64,000 nt of DNA from Theodoxus fluviatilis (GCA_034096865.1 JAWQFJ010001811.1:113914-177913); one strand, 5' to 3'. Counted from the first letter of the stretch, positions 1 through 10,833 are shown. The notes: generated from the letters alone by a model not told the origin. A program made the numbers and translations.

Positions 1-260
1 GAATTATGTGCCTGGCATAGATCTCAGATCACCATCACAGGCATTTCTCCAAGTTTCACGCTCCACTACCAGGAAGTCTGGAGAGAGAGATTTTCAAAGG
101 CAGGGCCAAAGTTTTGAATGGCCTTCCAGAAAATCTATGAAAATCCTCGCTTCAGACATTTAAATCAGGCCTGAAGACCCATCTATTTAAATTTTAATTG
201 TGTCAAGCGCCTTGAGCATGCCCTTGGGTGTAAGATATTGGTGCTATAAAAGTATCTCTA
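1..260 (+). mobile_element. LINE 3'-end remnant in ARHGAP11A intron
   Basis: With small frame corrections the segment reads as the usual C-terminal signature of non-LTR retrotransposon ORF2 (A-G-P-K-F, N-G-L-P-E-N-L, S-L-Q-T-F-K, L-K-T-H-L-F), broken by stop codons. It is followed by a short 3' UTR ending in a G-C-T-A-T-A-A-A type tail. It is inactive and sits in the intron before the first visible exon. The clade cannot be assigned. Confidence 0.5.
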
Positions 261-307
261 TATATAAAGTCTCATCCATCTTTTCCCATCTTGTCCCATT
301 CCTGCAG

Positions 308-611
308 ATGGACGAAACCAACCTGGCAACGGTCATGACTCCCAACATCCTGCACCTTGGCAACACCTCAGAGAAGATGACCGGCACGGAAGAACGGCTG
401 CTAGAGGTGCAAGTGGGAGTTGTGAAACTTCTCATCCACAATGCAGATCACATCGGCATGGTCTCTCAGTCCCTGGTTTCTCGCTCCAACGCAATGAAGG
501 AGTGGACAGATCAGGAACGACAGGCTGCCAGTGATGGCCAGGTGGTGGATGATGCAAAGGATTCGCAGAAGATGAAGGACAAGAAGAGGAAACGCAGTGG
601 CTCCCTGCATG
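308..611 (+). CDS. ARHGAP11A: ARHGAP11A-like exon: RhoGAP C-terminal part and basic region
   Basis: The acceptor is cctgcag at 301-307 and the donor is gt at 612. The exon enters in phase 0 and leaves in phase 1. It encodes the end of the RhoGAP fold and a Lys/Arg-rich stretch. The donor is gtagga, weaker than consensus. Confidence 0.82.
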
Positions 612-1730
612 GTAGGAGAAGTTATAATGACTGGCTGATGTATTGCTTTTGTGAGCTGCTTGTGAGTTCTTCAGGAAAAGAACTTTGCACGTAGGGCAAA
701 GCCATTTATGTAAGCTGGGCATACTAGGTCGCCCCCCTTAGAGTCTGGAATTTACCAGGCGCAGAACTGGTGCTGTGCATGCTGTAACACCCCAGCACTC
801 TCAAAGAACAACAATGTTATCACTCCATTCTCAAGAGTGAGACAGATGCCATGCCTACAGTAAAGTGGCTGTGTACAGGAATATCAAGGTGGTTGACTGT
901 TTGTGAAGGATGTAAAGAGGGTTGAGCATTTTGGAGAGGCATAGTTTGATTTATTGTGGTATGTATCGATTACAAGGCACCTTTGATTTGCGTTACATGT
1001 ATCTACACATCTGATGCACAAAATGCCTTGTACAAAAATGATCATATGAATACCAAGTGTCTTTTTGGACCATTCCTTTTTCCTTGTCATACAAATACAC
1101 GCCACACACACACACACGCACACACACACTCTCGCACATACCCTGCATCTACCTCCATATTTCTTAATGCTGCATGACTAGGGTAATTCTTGACTTCGTC
1201 ATACTCCAACCAATTCCAGTAGTTTGAGCAGTTAAAGGTCGTGTATATTTAACATCCAAAAATCCATAAACTCTCATCCCTTCCTCCCTCCCTCCCTCTT
1301 TATTCTCCACCTTTACCACCACTTCATTTTCCCCTCTGGCTTCACTGTTTCTTCTACCTCTCCATCGCCTTCTCCACACCCATAACTCTGTGATTTCTGT
1401 CCGCAGGACTCATGACTTCCTTCACCAGTGGAATCAAGTCCAAACTGCGGCGGAGCGTCGATGGCTCTGCCAAGAACACCAGCCAGGCTGCAGATTCTTC
1501 TGTGGTAAAAGACGACATGAGCATTGGCAGCCACGACCTCACCGACGCTCTTCCCCAGGCCACCCCTGTGGTCCGCAAGCGCAAGCAGGTGGATGACACC
1601 CCAGGACTGTCAGCCACCAAGAGGTGAGAAGCACTGGTTGGGGTGGTGGCGGTGGATGATGGTGGTTGGTGGTGGTGTTGTGGGTTGTAGTGGTGATGAT
1701 GTGAGTTGTAGTGGTGTTGTGTGTATGCGT

Positions 1731-1782
<52 letters not shown>

Positions 1783-4700
1783 CATGTGTGTATGTAGAGG
1801 TGAGAACCATTGGTTGTTAAAAAGAAAAGGTGGTAGGGGTGGTGCTGGTGGTTGATGGAGGTAGATGGTGATGGTGGTGTTGTGGGCTGTGGTGGTGGTG
1901 TTGTGGGCTGTGGTGGTGGTGTTGTGGGCTGTGGTGGTGGTGTTGTGGGCTGTGGTGGTGGTGTTGTGGGCTGTGGTGGTGGTGTTGTGGGCTGTGGTGG
2001 TGGTGGTGTGGGCTGTGGTGGTGGTGGTGTGGGCTGTGGTGGTGGTGTTGTGGGCTGTGGTGGTGGTGTTGTGGGCTGTGGTGGTGGTGTTGTGGGCTGT
2101 GGTGGTGGTGGTGTGGGCTGTGGGGGTGGTGTTGTGGGCTGTGGTGGTGGTGTTGTGGGCTGTGGGGGTGGTGGTGTGGGTCATAGTGGTTGTGTGTGTG
2201 TGTGCATGTATGTGTGTAGAGGTGAGAAGCATTGGTTGTTACAAAAGAAAAGGTGGTAGGGGTGGTGGTGGTGGATGATGGTGGTAGGAGGTGGTGGTGG
2301 TGTTGTGGGTTGTAGTGGTGATGTGGGTTGTAGTGGTGATGTGGGTTGTAGTGGTGGTGTTGTGGTTGTGTGTGTGTATGCATGTGTGTGTGTGTGTGTA
2401 TGCATGTGTGTGTGTGGTGTGTGTGTGTGTGCATGTTTGTGTTGAGTGTGTATGTGTGCATGTATGTAGAGGTGAGAAGCATTGGCTGTTACAATAGAAA
2501 AGGTGGTAGGGGTGGTGCTGGTGATTGATGGAGGTAAATGGTGATGGTGATGTGGGTTGTAGTGGTGATGTTGTGGGTTATAGTGGTTATGTGTGTGCAT
2601 GTTTGTGTGTGTGTGTGTGTGCATCTGTGTGTTGTGCGTGTGTGTGTGTGTGTGTGAGCATTTGTTTGTGTGTGTGTGTGCGCGCATGTACGCACGTGTG
2701 TGTACATGTGTGTGTACGTGTGTGTGTGTGTGTGTGTGTGCGTGTGTGTGTGTGTAGAGGTGTGTATTGGTTCTTACAAAAGAAAAGGTGGCGATGCCCT
2801 GTGTTGATCACAAGGAAAGGAGGTTTGGCATGATTTTCTTGTTGGTTTGAGACAAGTTCTCCATTCGGGAGAATTGCTGCATGTGTTCTCATGACTGGGA
2901 ATGAGGTTTGAGTTGAAAGCATGACAAGAATGCTCTCTTGACACTGATTGGTTCGGACTTTTCTGAATGATCAGTCCTTGCTTTCACTTACGCTCTCTTT
3001 GAGTAGAACTTTTCTGAATGATCAGTCCTTGCTTTCACTTACGCTCTCTTTAAGTAGAACTTTTCTGAATGATCAGTCCTTGCTTTCACTTACGCTCTCT
3101 TTGAGTAGAACCTTTTCAGGCTCTTTTTATCTTCTCTTCTTTATTTTCACAAGTGCCCATATGTGTCAGGTATGAAGCCATGTCGACTAAAAGAACAACT
3201 TGTAATTGCTAGTTTGAACAAAATGTTTGAACTGTCTAGTTATCAAGGCTCGCCATTCATGCGGGTACACATAGAAAAAACGTCTGTAAAGGATTTTAGA
3301 TTGGCACCTTTCACCATCTTGTTTGAAGTCTCTGTCATGACTGCCTTGCTGTTTACACACATTACTCCTTTCATCTTGAATAAAAGCAGGTGCACATTCT
3401 TGTGTATGTGCTTGCTACAGTGCCCAGGTGCTTGTTTTCCCATCTAGGCATGCTGTTCTACAAAGTCTCCCAAACCAGTCGACTCTTGGCGGCACTCCGT
3501 ACACTCCAGTCAGAACAGGTAACTGAGTCAAATATGAAGATGTTTGGTTGTATACCAGCATGAGAATGAGAAAGTTGAAGATGCTTGGTTATATACTAGC
3601 ACAAGAATGAGAAAGTTGACGGAAACCCCCTGTAACTGAATCATGTTTTAAAAGAGGTGGATGGGTCAACAATGTCAAAAAGTTTATTATATAAAGCTCA
3701 GTGTCAAAGCTCAATCCATGGGAGAATAGTTGTGCAGGATTATAAACTTTAAATTGCTTGCTTGTGATTTGCTTTCTCCAGAGTGTTCACAACATCCAGT
3801 AGGACTTTGGAACGGATACACACATCTTCTGACACCTTGGCCTGACCTTCTTTTCTCCTCACTCCACATGCACATGTACATACCCACCCAGCCTGTACTC
3901 ACTCCACATGCACATGTACATACCCACCCAGCCTGTACTCACTCCACATGCACATGTACATACCCACCCAGCCTGTACTCACTCCACATGCACATGCACA
4001 TACCCACCCAGCCTGTGCTCACATAAATGCTTTGATCACAGATCCATACTGGTCTCTGAGCTTTATGCCAATGATAGCCAAGTCAGTAACTTGGTAAAGG
4101 AACATGTAATGCCTTTTTTCAAATTTGAAAAGGAACACATGAAATGGGTCATTTGGCAATATTTGACCATGTGGTGCTTGCCATAAATGGGTTTCATTGT
4201 GGTGGACACTTTGGTTGCTGCAGAGAAACTTTGAAAAGGAACACATAAAATGTGTCATTTGGCAATATTTGACCATGTGGTGCTTGCCATAAATGGGTTT
4301 CATTGTTGTGGACACTTTGGTTGCTGCAGAGGTCACTTCAAGTTTTGAACTGTTGCTGGCTTTTTTTCAGTTTTGCATCAAAATGCAGCCCAACTTGCCA
4401 CTTTCCACTGGAAACAGAGATATCTCAGAAGTAAAAGTGTTGATGAATTTGAAGCTAAAGTCATCCAGCCGTGTAGTAGCCATCTTTGAACTCTTGCCAG
4501 TTTGTTGAAGTTCTGTCATTCACAGTTATCAGTGATAGGACTGTTGTGTTGTTTTGCATTGTGTTGTGTTGTAATGCATGGAATGATATAATACAAGCAT
4601 GTGTTACATGAATTGAATCTTTTCTTTTACTGTTGTGTTTTCTTATAGATAAAAGAACTTTGTAATTTTTAAAAACTTTTTTTTCAATAGCTTTTCCTCA

Positions 4701-6506
4701 CTTACTGCTGCATGGTGCATGGTATATGTCAAACTTTGATGACCAGTGTACATTTTATCCAATCACACAGTGTTGTCAGATAATTTAATCAAAATCTTGC
4801 TGGGAGAAAATGTTTGCTTAGACTGGATAAACTCTTAGGAAGACAAAAGTAATATTTTTAGACTGTTTAGATTTTTTTCAGGTTTATTTGCTTAATGACC
4901 TTCCCCCCCCCCCCCCCCCCCCCCCCCCAACAACAAAAAACTGAATGACGTTTGATTGACATAAATATTTAAACTATTGTACGGAAGAGCAATTCATATC
5001 AAACTTGCCATGAGAACTGGGTAATTTGTATTTTTCAGCTGAGTTTTACGTCGGCTCAACACTTTCTCCATTCAGTGGTCCTTGTGAACAAAAGAATTTC
5101 TGTTTGGCAGATTGCAAAAGGGCCAACATGGGGACTCCAGCCATGGAACGTTCCCGGCTCACGTTCAACACCCCAGCCACCCAGAGGTCCACTCGGAAGA
5201 AATTCAACAACCTTTTCTCTCCCAGTAGCAACAAGAAACACAAACTGCAGAAGTAGGTCTTGTGTGAAGACTGACGTCCACTCTTTGTGACATATTTCAT
5301 TACCAATGATTTTTCACTAGCATTGGAAGTAGTCCAACAACACAACGTGTAGCAGACCTGCCTATTCTCCAAAAAAATTCGGGAGACTCCCGATTTAGGC
5401 CTGTTTCTTCCCACCAGGGCGTTGCCCCTGGACCCCACTGGGGCCTTGGCGGCCCCTGGACCCCGGCCTGTTTTTCAGAATCTCCCTAATTGGCCTTTGG
5501 GGGGTGGGGGTGGGGGGGTGGGTAGGCAGGTCTGATATAGGTCTCCCAGTGAAAATATAAGCACTCCATTCTTCAAACTCAGTGGAATTCAATTGCATTA
5601 GAAATGCTTTTGTATTTAATTAAATTAATGGTTGTATTTAATTCCAACTGGCAAATCACTGGTGGCACACATGGGAAACTCTGATGAAGGAGTGAACTTA
5701 TGTCCATGTCATTGTCCCTAGCAGCACATCATGTTTCCTCTGGGGGTCAGGAATATGAATAGACCCACCATGTCTCTATATGATTTTAAAAAGGCCAAAT
5801 TCTAGGGCAATCAAGACTTGATTTCCTCTTACTCTAACGAGCTCTTGTGACTTTTGGGATCAATGGCCTGACATAAGTTCCAAAGGCTGATAGGCCATAA
5901 AACCTCACTCATTCATTCATTCCATTCATTCATTCATTCATTCATTCATTCATTCATTCATTCATTCATTCATTCATTCATTCATTCATTCATTCATTCA
6001 TTCCCTAGACTAGAGTGGACTGAATGTGTTGCTCACTCTAAATTTGCAGGTCTCCCTCTACAGGCATTCTGCCATCCCAAGTGTCCAAGAAAAGCAAGGC
6101 CATGAACATCCTTCGCCGTTTCAGTGGAGGGAGAGGTGATAAGGTAGAGCGGCATCCGTTTTTTGTGTTGGCTTTTCACTGGCAACACTTTTGTGTTTGT
6201 TTCATTGGAACACTTTGTTGCATTTTCACTGGAACACTTTGTTGCATTTTCACTGGAACACTTTTCACTGGATCACTGTTGTTTCACTGGAACACTTTGT
6301 TGCATTTTCACTGGAACACTTTGTTGCATTTTCACTGGAACACTTTTCACTGGAACACTGTTGTTTCACTGGAACACTGTCGAATTTTCACTGGAACATT
6401 GTGGTTAACTGCTAAGCACCTGCTTTTAAATTGGATCATCTTATCCATTCCATTTTGTACAGAAACACCTGTTTTGTATATGTGTTGATGTGAAAAGTGT
6501 TTGTGT

Positions 6507-6570
<64 letters not shown>

Positions 6571-9500
6571 ATGCATATGTGAGTGAGTGTGTGTGTGTGT
6601 GCTCCTAATGCAGAGTTGGGGGTGGACAGAAACTCTTTCAGATCTCATGGGAGCCTAACCTGCAATCTGCTGGTGATTAAAGATATACATATGCATGTAT
6701 GTGTAATTATGCTTACATGTCTGCAAATGCTTGTGCAAGAATTTGTATATGATATGTAAGTGTCACTCTATGTGTGAGAGTGAGTCAGTGAAAGTTTCTT
6801 TAGACCTCTGTCTTAGTCTCAGGTGAAATTGCATCTGAAATTACGTAAATGAAAGTGAAGTGGAAATTTTAATATCAAACTTTAAAACCTTTTGAATGCA
6901 TGCAAATACTTTAAACTTGATATACTTGTGATGACCCTGGAGTGACCAGGAAGACATGTGCTGATCAACATATTCATTGTTGACTCACATGCGAAGCAAA
7001 AGTGAGTCTATGTACTCACCCGTGTCGTCCGTCCGGGCGTCCGGGCGTCTGGGCGTCCGTGAAAAACTTTAACGTTGGATTTTTCTCGGAGACTATTAAG
7101 TCTATCAACACCAAATGTGGCATGATGGTGTATGATGACAAGGCCTCAAAAAACATACATAGTGACTTGACCTTGCTTCAAGGTCAAGGTCGCAGGAGCC
7201 ATAAATGTTGTCTAAAAAACAGCCATTTTTCACATTTTCTCAATGTTCTTTAAAGTTTTTGAGATTGAATACCTGAACTATATATGGTATATAGGGCAAA
7301 GTAAGCCCTATCTTTTGATACCAGTTTGGTTGACCTTGCTTCAAGGTCACGGTCACAGGAGCTCTTCAAAGTTGGATTGTATACATATTTTGAAGTGACC
7401 TTGACCCTGAACTATGGAAGATAACTGTTTCAAACTTAATAATTATGTGGGGCACATGTTATACTTTCATCATGAGACACATTTGGTCACATATCATCAA
7501 GGTCAAGGTCACTTTGACCCTTATGAAATGTGACCAAAATGGGGTAGTGAACCACTAAAAGTGACTATATCTCATGGTAGAAAGTGCCAATAAGCACCAT
7601 TGTGCTTCCTATGTCTTGAATTAACAGCTTGTGTTGCATGACCTTTGATGACCTTGACCTTGGGTCAAGGTCACATGTATTTTGGTAGGAAAATGTGTAA
7701 AGCATTTCTTAGTGTATGATGTCATTGGTAGGTTTAGTTGTTTGACCTTGACCTTGAAGGTCACCTGAAGGTCAAGGTCATATAAAGGTCAAGGTCAAGC
7801 ATGTGAGTCGTATGGGCTTTGCCCTTCTTGTTTTTTTATTGTGTGTGGTTTTGTTTTTTTAGTTGGGTGGGGAGGTTGTTGTTAATTTGCTTGATTTTGA
7901 ATGGATTCATAGAAATGACAGAAAATACTTGAAGGAATTTCCCCCCCTCAAACTCTGATCCATTTCATTAATTTCTGTTGCAGAGTCATGATCAGGAACA
8001 AATTGAAAAGGTGGGAGAAGATCTTGCTGGCAAATCCCAAGCTGTCTCTAAGGACTGCGTGGATAATGAGTATAACATGACCCTTCGCAACCACTCCCTG
8101 CCTCTCCACATCAGCTCTCTCACTTCTTCGGAAGAAGACCGCGCCTCAGTCCTCTCCAAGCTGACCACCTTTGCTGCCCTCACCGCTGCCCCTCGACAGG
8201 GTTTGAATGAAGGGTTTATACTGGATGACACAACAGCGGACTTCAACGAAACAGCCAGCTCCAAGCTTTCACAGCATCTCCAAACATCAGGATCTAGTAG
8301 TGATATCAGTCAGGCTAGTCAGTTGCAGGACTGCTCACAGTCATCAGACAACCAGCCATTAGACAAAAGGGCTCCTTTTCTTCGGCGTGGCCAGCCCAAC
8401 ACCATCAACAATGGTTTGCTGGAGGGGAATTCACAGAAACTGCAGAATCTTCGCCGAAGCTTTGAAAAGTCTGAAGCTGGGCATTTCTTCCCACCTCTGG
8501 TCCCAGAGCTTCCTGCAAGTAGAGATAAGGCTGTCCCCCTGAATGAAACATTTGTGAAACCAAAGCCTTCATCGACGCCTGTGGAACGGAAGGTCCTGGC
8601 AGACAGCCGTCTCTCCCAGAAATCCCCTGCTGGCAAAATTAAGATGGCATCATCTATGGATAATCTGAACGCAACTCTCTCCATGGCAAACAGCAGTATT
8701 CTCAAGCTTGTGCTTCCACCCCCTGATGAGTTTGCTGATCAAAACAAGAATGGAAAGAATGGGTATGACTCTGATGAGTCCGAGACAGGATTCTCCACCA
8801 TATCTGGGGGCACAGTCATCTTCAGACCAAGTGATGGAGTCAAGCAGAGTGTCACCAGCATCAGTGGCTCCTCCCTGACTCAAGGCGAGGCGGACAGCCA
8901 AGGGCCTCGGTCGCTGACCCTACACTCCAGTGCTGACAGCCTCTTTGGGTCAACCACCTCTTCCACCTCTTCTCTTGGAAGCATCGCCCCGCCAAGACCC
9001 ATGGAGCGAAGCCTGTCCGCTGACAGTGGCAAGGGCTCTCTGTACGACGATGAGATGACTGGTGCTGCACCAGACAAGAATCCTAGCCTTGACACTGAAG
9101 AGCAACGCGGTATGTCTACAACCCACCAGATCAATCCTGACGGAAGCAATACAAAGCCTCCAAACAAGCCTGGTGCAGTTTTTGCTTTTGCTGATGCTTC
9201 CAACATGGGCCAGATCTACCTCTCTCTCACAGAGGATGAGAATGGAGAAACTGGTCAACAGAGGAAGTCCATGTCAGCCAACAACCTGCAGGGGCGCCCC
9301 CCTACAGGCAAACCACCCAGCCGCTCACAGAGCATTAACCTCCCCCATCGAAAGCACAACATCAACCCTATCATACCTGTCTTTGGTGACACTCAGAAAA
9401 TTCTGGAACGCCATGGCTACCGGACAGATAAAGGTGCTTCCAATTGTATGCAGGCGCTTGAAACTGGGGTTGAAAGAGGAGAGAAAAGGAGAATGAGTGT

Positions 9501-10833
9501 GACAGAGTCCTATCAGGACGTTCAGGGTCAGGAGGGAAGGAGACATGCCCTGAGGAAGGAGTCACCCCCTGATGACAGGGCTGCAGCAGAAACTTCCAAA
9601 AGAAGGTCCATGGACACAGTCCATCATGAGCTGGAGACACTAGAGCACAAAGTCAAACGCAGACGGTCAGACCAGCTGCCTTCAATAGAGTCACAATCAC
9701 ACAGTGCTGACTGCGTGGCTGAGAAAAGAAGGGAAGATGGAAGACCACCAGTGCAGCTTCCTCCAGCCTTAGGGCTCTGCTTCGAAGAGGAAGCTGCCTC
9801 TATCATCAAGCGGGCGGAGGTGGTCCTTCCAAAACATGAGAGCATTCTGAACCTCCACTCCCAACACTCTGGGCGAGTGGCCAGTGCTGTAAAGCAGTTT
9901 GTCCAGCATAGTGAATCCTCCTCTTCCTCCTACTCTGCAGGTTCCAATCCTCTGCGATTTCCTGTGGGTATTCCCAGGCAGCGGGGCAAGTCTCCATTGA
10001 GAGTCCCCACAATCTTTGTCAAGGGGGAAGAGAGAGCCAACCAGGTGAAGAGGATGACAGAGCAGTTGATATTCAAGAATGCCCAGATGGCAGAGGTCAG
10101 GAAAGACTTGCAGTGTCGCACCGTGGAGGAGGAGTCAGAGGTGGAGTTGCTTGAGAAGCTGCCTCCCCCCAGCAGCAAAAGCAAGGGCAGTGATGGCAGC
10201 TCTGTGACTATCAGCTCTCTCAGTTCCTCTGGAAGCAGTGGATCCCGACATGGCCACTCCTCTCTGTTGGAGAGCCTGTCCGATCTCAGCGACTCTCATG
10301 AAGACGGCACTGAAGTCAACACTGCGTCTTGCCATCAAACCTCTCAGCAGGAAGAGAAACCAGGGACAGATGACCTGAAGTCCACAGACCTGAGCTCTTC
10401 CTTGGTGGACACCATCCAGGAGGTGTGTACCCCTCTCTCAGAGAAGTACCGAAGGAGGTCGCAGCAGTTTGAGCGTCGTCCATTGGTGGAAAGAAATGCC
10501 CTGGCAGATTCTGCAGGTGTCTCGACTCCCAAGCATTCTGTGAACACCCCCATGGCCAACAATGTGGTTCTCCGGACAGCACAAGGACTGACTCCAAGAC
10601 AGATCCTGAGGTTTAAACCAAACCAAGGAGGGGTCAAGTCACAGGGGAAGTCAGTAAAGCGGCTGAGTACACTGTCTCCAAGGTCCCCTCACCCCAAGTC
10701 CCCTCACTACAAGTCCCCCCACCACAAGTCCCCTCGTCATGCTGGCCGCTCTCCCAAGCCAAGCCAGAAGGAGCACACCCCTTCCAGCCTTTCTACCGTC
10801 CCCAACACAGACAGTAGCGAGAGTCAGGTGTGA
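308..10833 (+). CDS. ARHGAP11A: ARHGAP11A-like Rho GTPase-activating protein (5' partial, 5 exons)
   Basis: Joined coding exons are 308-611, 1407-1623, 5076-5252, 6050-6143 and 7984-10833. All junctions keep phase and give 3642 nt, i.e. 1213 residues plus TGA. RhoGAP proteins speed GTP hydrolysis by Rho-family GTPases; ARHGAP11A is a cell-cycle-regulated RhoA GAP of vertebrates. The first exon opens in the RhoGAP C-terminal half (N-L-A-x-x-x-x-P-N-I-L, then E-K-M-x-x-T-E, then V-x-L-L-I-x-N-A-x-x-I-G), closest to ARHGAP11A as I remember it. The arginine-finger exon is upstream of the window. A basic cluster K-D-K-K-R-K-R at about residues 92-98 looks like a nuclear signal. The tail (residues 265-1213) is Ser/Thr/Pro-rich and ends in repeated S-P motifs. 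The orthology is inferred from the RhoGAP fragment and exon layout; another ARHGAP paralogue cannot be excluded. AATAAA signals lie at 14265 and 15274. Confidence 0.8.
612..1406 (+). other. Intron of ARHGAP11A-like gene
   Basis: Non-coding, with a short (CA)n tract near 1105-1135 and a pyrimidine-rich block at 1275-1380 before the acceptor ccgcag. I see nothing else in it. Confidence 0.7.
1407..1623 (+). CDS. ARHGAP11A: ARHGAP11A-like exon: Ser/Lys-rich linker
   Basis: Acceptor gtccgcag; donor gtgaga at 1624. Enters in phase 1, leaves in phase 2. It encodes a linker with the clusters K-S-K-L-R-R-S and [10 protein letters not shown], probable phosphorylation or nuclear-targeting segments downstream of the GAP domain. 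Confidence 0.82.
1624..2760 (+). repeat. Compound GT/GGT minisatellite with repeated splice-donor-like starts
   Basis: From 1870 to 2185 a 21-bp unit rich in GTGGTG is repeated about 15 times, flanked by long (GT)n tracts (1733-1780, 2370-2460, 2590-2755). A higher-order unit beginning GAGGTGAGAAGC recurs at 1621, about 1798, 2219 and 2470. The long open frames here on both strands are repeat artefacts. Confidence 0.9.
2957..3113 (+). repeat. 51-bp tandem repeat, three copies
   Basis: Copies begin at 2957, 3008 and 3059 with ACTTTTCTGAATGATCAGTC; only one or two differences separate them. It lies in the ARHGAP11A intron. Confidence 0.93.
3861..4020 (+). repeat. 40-bp tandem repeat, four copies
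   Basis: Copies start at 3861, 3901, 3941 and 3981. The unit contains ACTCCACATGCACATGTACA and is almost identical in all four. Confidence 0.95.
4123..4333 (+). repeat. ~105-bp tandem duplication
   Basis: The segment starting TTGAAAAGGAACACAT is repeated once, near 4125 and 4231, with few mismatches. Each copy ends TTGGTTGCTGCAGAG. The rest of the intron up to the next exon is AT-rich and unremarkable apart from a run of about 25 C at 4904-4928. Confidence 0.85.
5076..5252 (+). CDS. ARHGAP11A: ARHGAP11A-like exon: LTFNTP and basic segment
   Basis: The acceptor ctccattcag was chosen because it is the only nearby AG that keeps phase 2-to-1 with the previous exon. It encodes R-L-T-F-N-T-P and a basic run R-S-T-R-K-K-F followed by L-F-S-P-S-S-N-K-K. 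The donor gtaggt at 5253 overlaps an in-frame TAG at 5254-5256, so failure to splice would end translation at once. Confidence 0.75.
5353..5534 (+). mobile_element. Small CAGACCTG-family inverted-repeat element (MITE)
   Basis: It begins CAGACCTGCCTA and ends with the complement TAGGCAGGTCTG. The flanking hexamers GTGTAG and ATATAG match at 4 of 6 positions, a decayed target duplication. It is a non-autonomous relative of the elements at 18494, 19953 and 31112. Confidence 0.65.
5736..6004 (+). mobile_element. SINE-like retroposon copy with (ATTC)n tail
   Basis: A diverged copy of the ~170-bp dispersed repeat: a GGGTCAGGAATA-type head, GACCCACCATGTCTC, and a CCAAAGGCTGATAGGCC end. It is followed by about 24 ATTC units at 5908-6004. 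Confidence 0.75.
6050..6143 (+). CDS. ARHGAP11A: ARHGAP11A-like exon: short basic segment
   Basis: Acceptor aatttgcag at 6041-6049 and donor gtagag at 6144. The alternative acceptor ctacag at 6063 breaks the frame. It encodes [17 protein letters not shown]. Confidence 0.75.
6185..6408 (+). repeat. Minisatellite of 15-23 bp CACTGGAACA units
   Basis: The phrase TTTTCACTGGAACACTTTGT and shortened forms recur about ten times. All three forward frames are open, which is why apparent proteins appear. Confidence 0.9.
6497..6600 (+). repeat. (GT)n microsatellite
   Basis: An almost pure GT tract of about 70 bp with a shorter one following. Confidence 0.97.
6982..7830 (+). mobile_element. AGGTCA-rich non-autonomous transposon-like repeat
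   Basis: The ends carry GACTCACATGC at 6982 and its complement GCATGTGAGTC at 7799-7809. The left end folds on itself (GACTCAC...GTGAGTC) and a GGGCTTTGCCC hairpin lies just past the right one. Near the left end is a GGGCGTCC tandem. The body holds about 18 AGGTCA half-sites in both orientations, many as AAGGTCAAGGTCA. The superfamily is unclear; no target duplication is visible and no coding sequence is evident. Confidence 0.65.
7984..10833 (+). CDS. ARHGAP11A: ARHGAP11A-like last exon: long disordered tail
   Basis: Acceptor ctgttgcag at 7975-7983; enters in phase 0 and stays open for 949 codons to TGA at 10831. It has no recognisable fold and is rich in Ser, Pro, Lys and Gln. Visible features are charged stretches such as K-V-K-R-R-R-S-D-Q, a Ser run S-S-S-S-S-Y-S near 9918, E-E-E-S-E-V-E near 10130, and five or more S-P motifs in [10 protein letters not shown] near 10678-10770. 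S-P/T-P clusters next to basic residues are typical mitotic CDK targets, which fits an ARHGAP11A role in cytokinesis, but this is inference. Confidence 0.85.
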   Translation, partial: SHDQEQIEKVGEDLAGKSQAVSKDCVDNEYNMTLRNHSLPLHISSLTSSEEDRASVLSKLTTFAALTAAPRQGLNEGFILDDTTADFNETASSKLSQHLQTSGSSSDISQASQLQDCSQSSDNQPLDKRAPFLRRGQPNTINNGLLEGNSQKLQNLRRSFEKSEAGHFFPPLVPELPASRDKAVPLNETFVKPKPSSTPVERKVLADSRLSQKSPAGKIKMASSMDNLNATLSMANSSILKLVLPPPDEFADQNKNGKNGYDSDESETGFSTISGGTVIFRPSDGVKQSVTSISGSSLTQGEADSQGPRSLTLHSSADSLFGSTTSSTSSLGSIAPPRPMERSLSADSGKGSLYDDEMTGAAPDKNPSLDTEEQRGMSTTHQINPDGSNTKPPNKPGAVFAFADASNMGQIYLSLTEDENGETGQQRKSMSANNLQGRPPTGKPPSRSQSINLPHRKHNINPIIPVFGDTQKILERHGYRTDKGASNCMQALETGVERGEKRRMSVTESYQDVQGQEGRRHALRKESPPDDRAAAETSKRRSMDTVHHELETLEHKVKRRRSDQLPSIESQSHSADCVAEKRREDGRPPVQLPPALGLCFEEEAASIIKRAEVVLPKHESILNLHSQHSGRVASAVKQFVQHSESSSSSYSAGSNPLRFPVGIPRQRGKSPLRVPTIFVKGEERANQVKRMTEQLIFKNAQMAEVRKDLQCRTVEEESEVELLEKLPPPSSKSKGSDGSSVTISSLSSSGSSGSRHGHSSLLESLSDLSDSHEDGTEVNTASCHQTSQQEEKPGTDDLKSTDLSSSLVDTIQEVCTPLSEKYRRRSQQFERRPLVERNALADSAGVSTPKHSVNTPMANNVVLRTAQGLTPRQILRFKPNQGGVKSQGKSVKRLSTLSPRSPHPKSPHYKSPHHKSPRHAGRSPKPSQKEHTPSSLSTVPNTDSSESQV

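Noticed and set aside
1354..2687. Long minus-strand His/Thr-rich frames of up to 292 codons
   Set aside because: They mirror the GGTGTT minisatellite; the unit length is a multiple of three.
6982..7830. Helitron interpretation of the AGGTCA-rich element
   Set aside because: A hairpin near the right end is suggestive, but the expected CTRR terminus and A-T insertion site are not clear.
7992..10637. Antisense frames across the large last exon
   Set aside because: Shadows of the real 949-codon frame.
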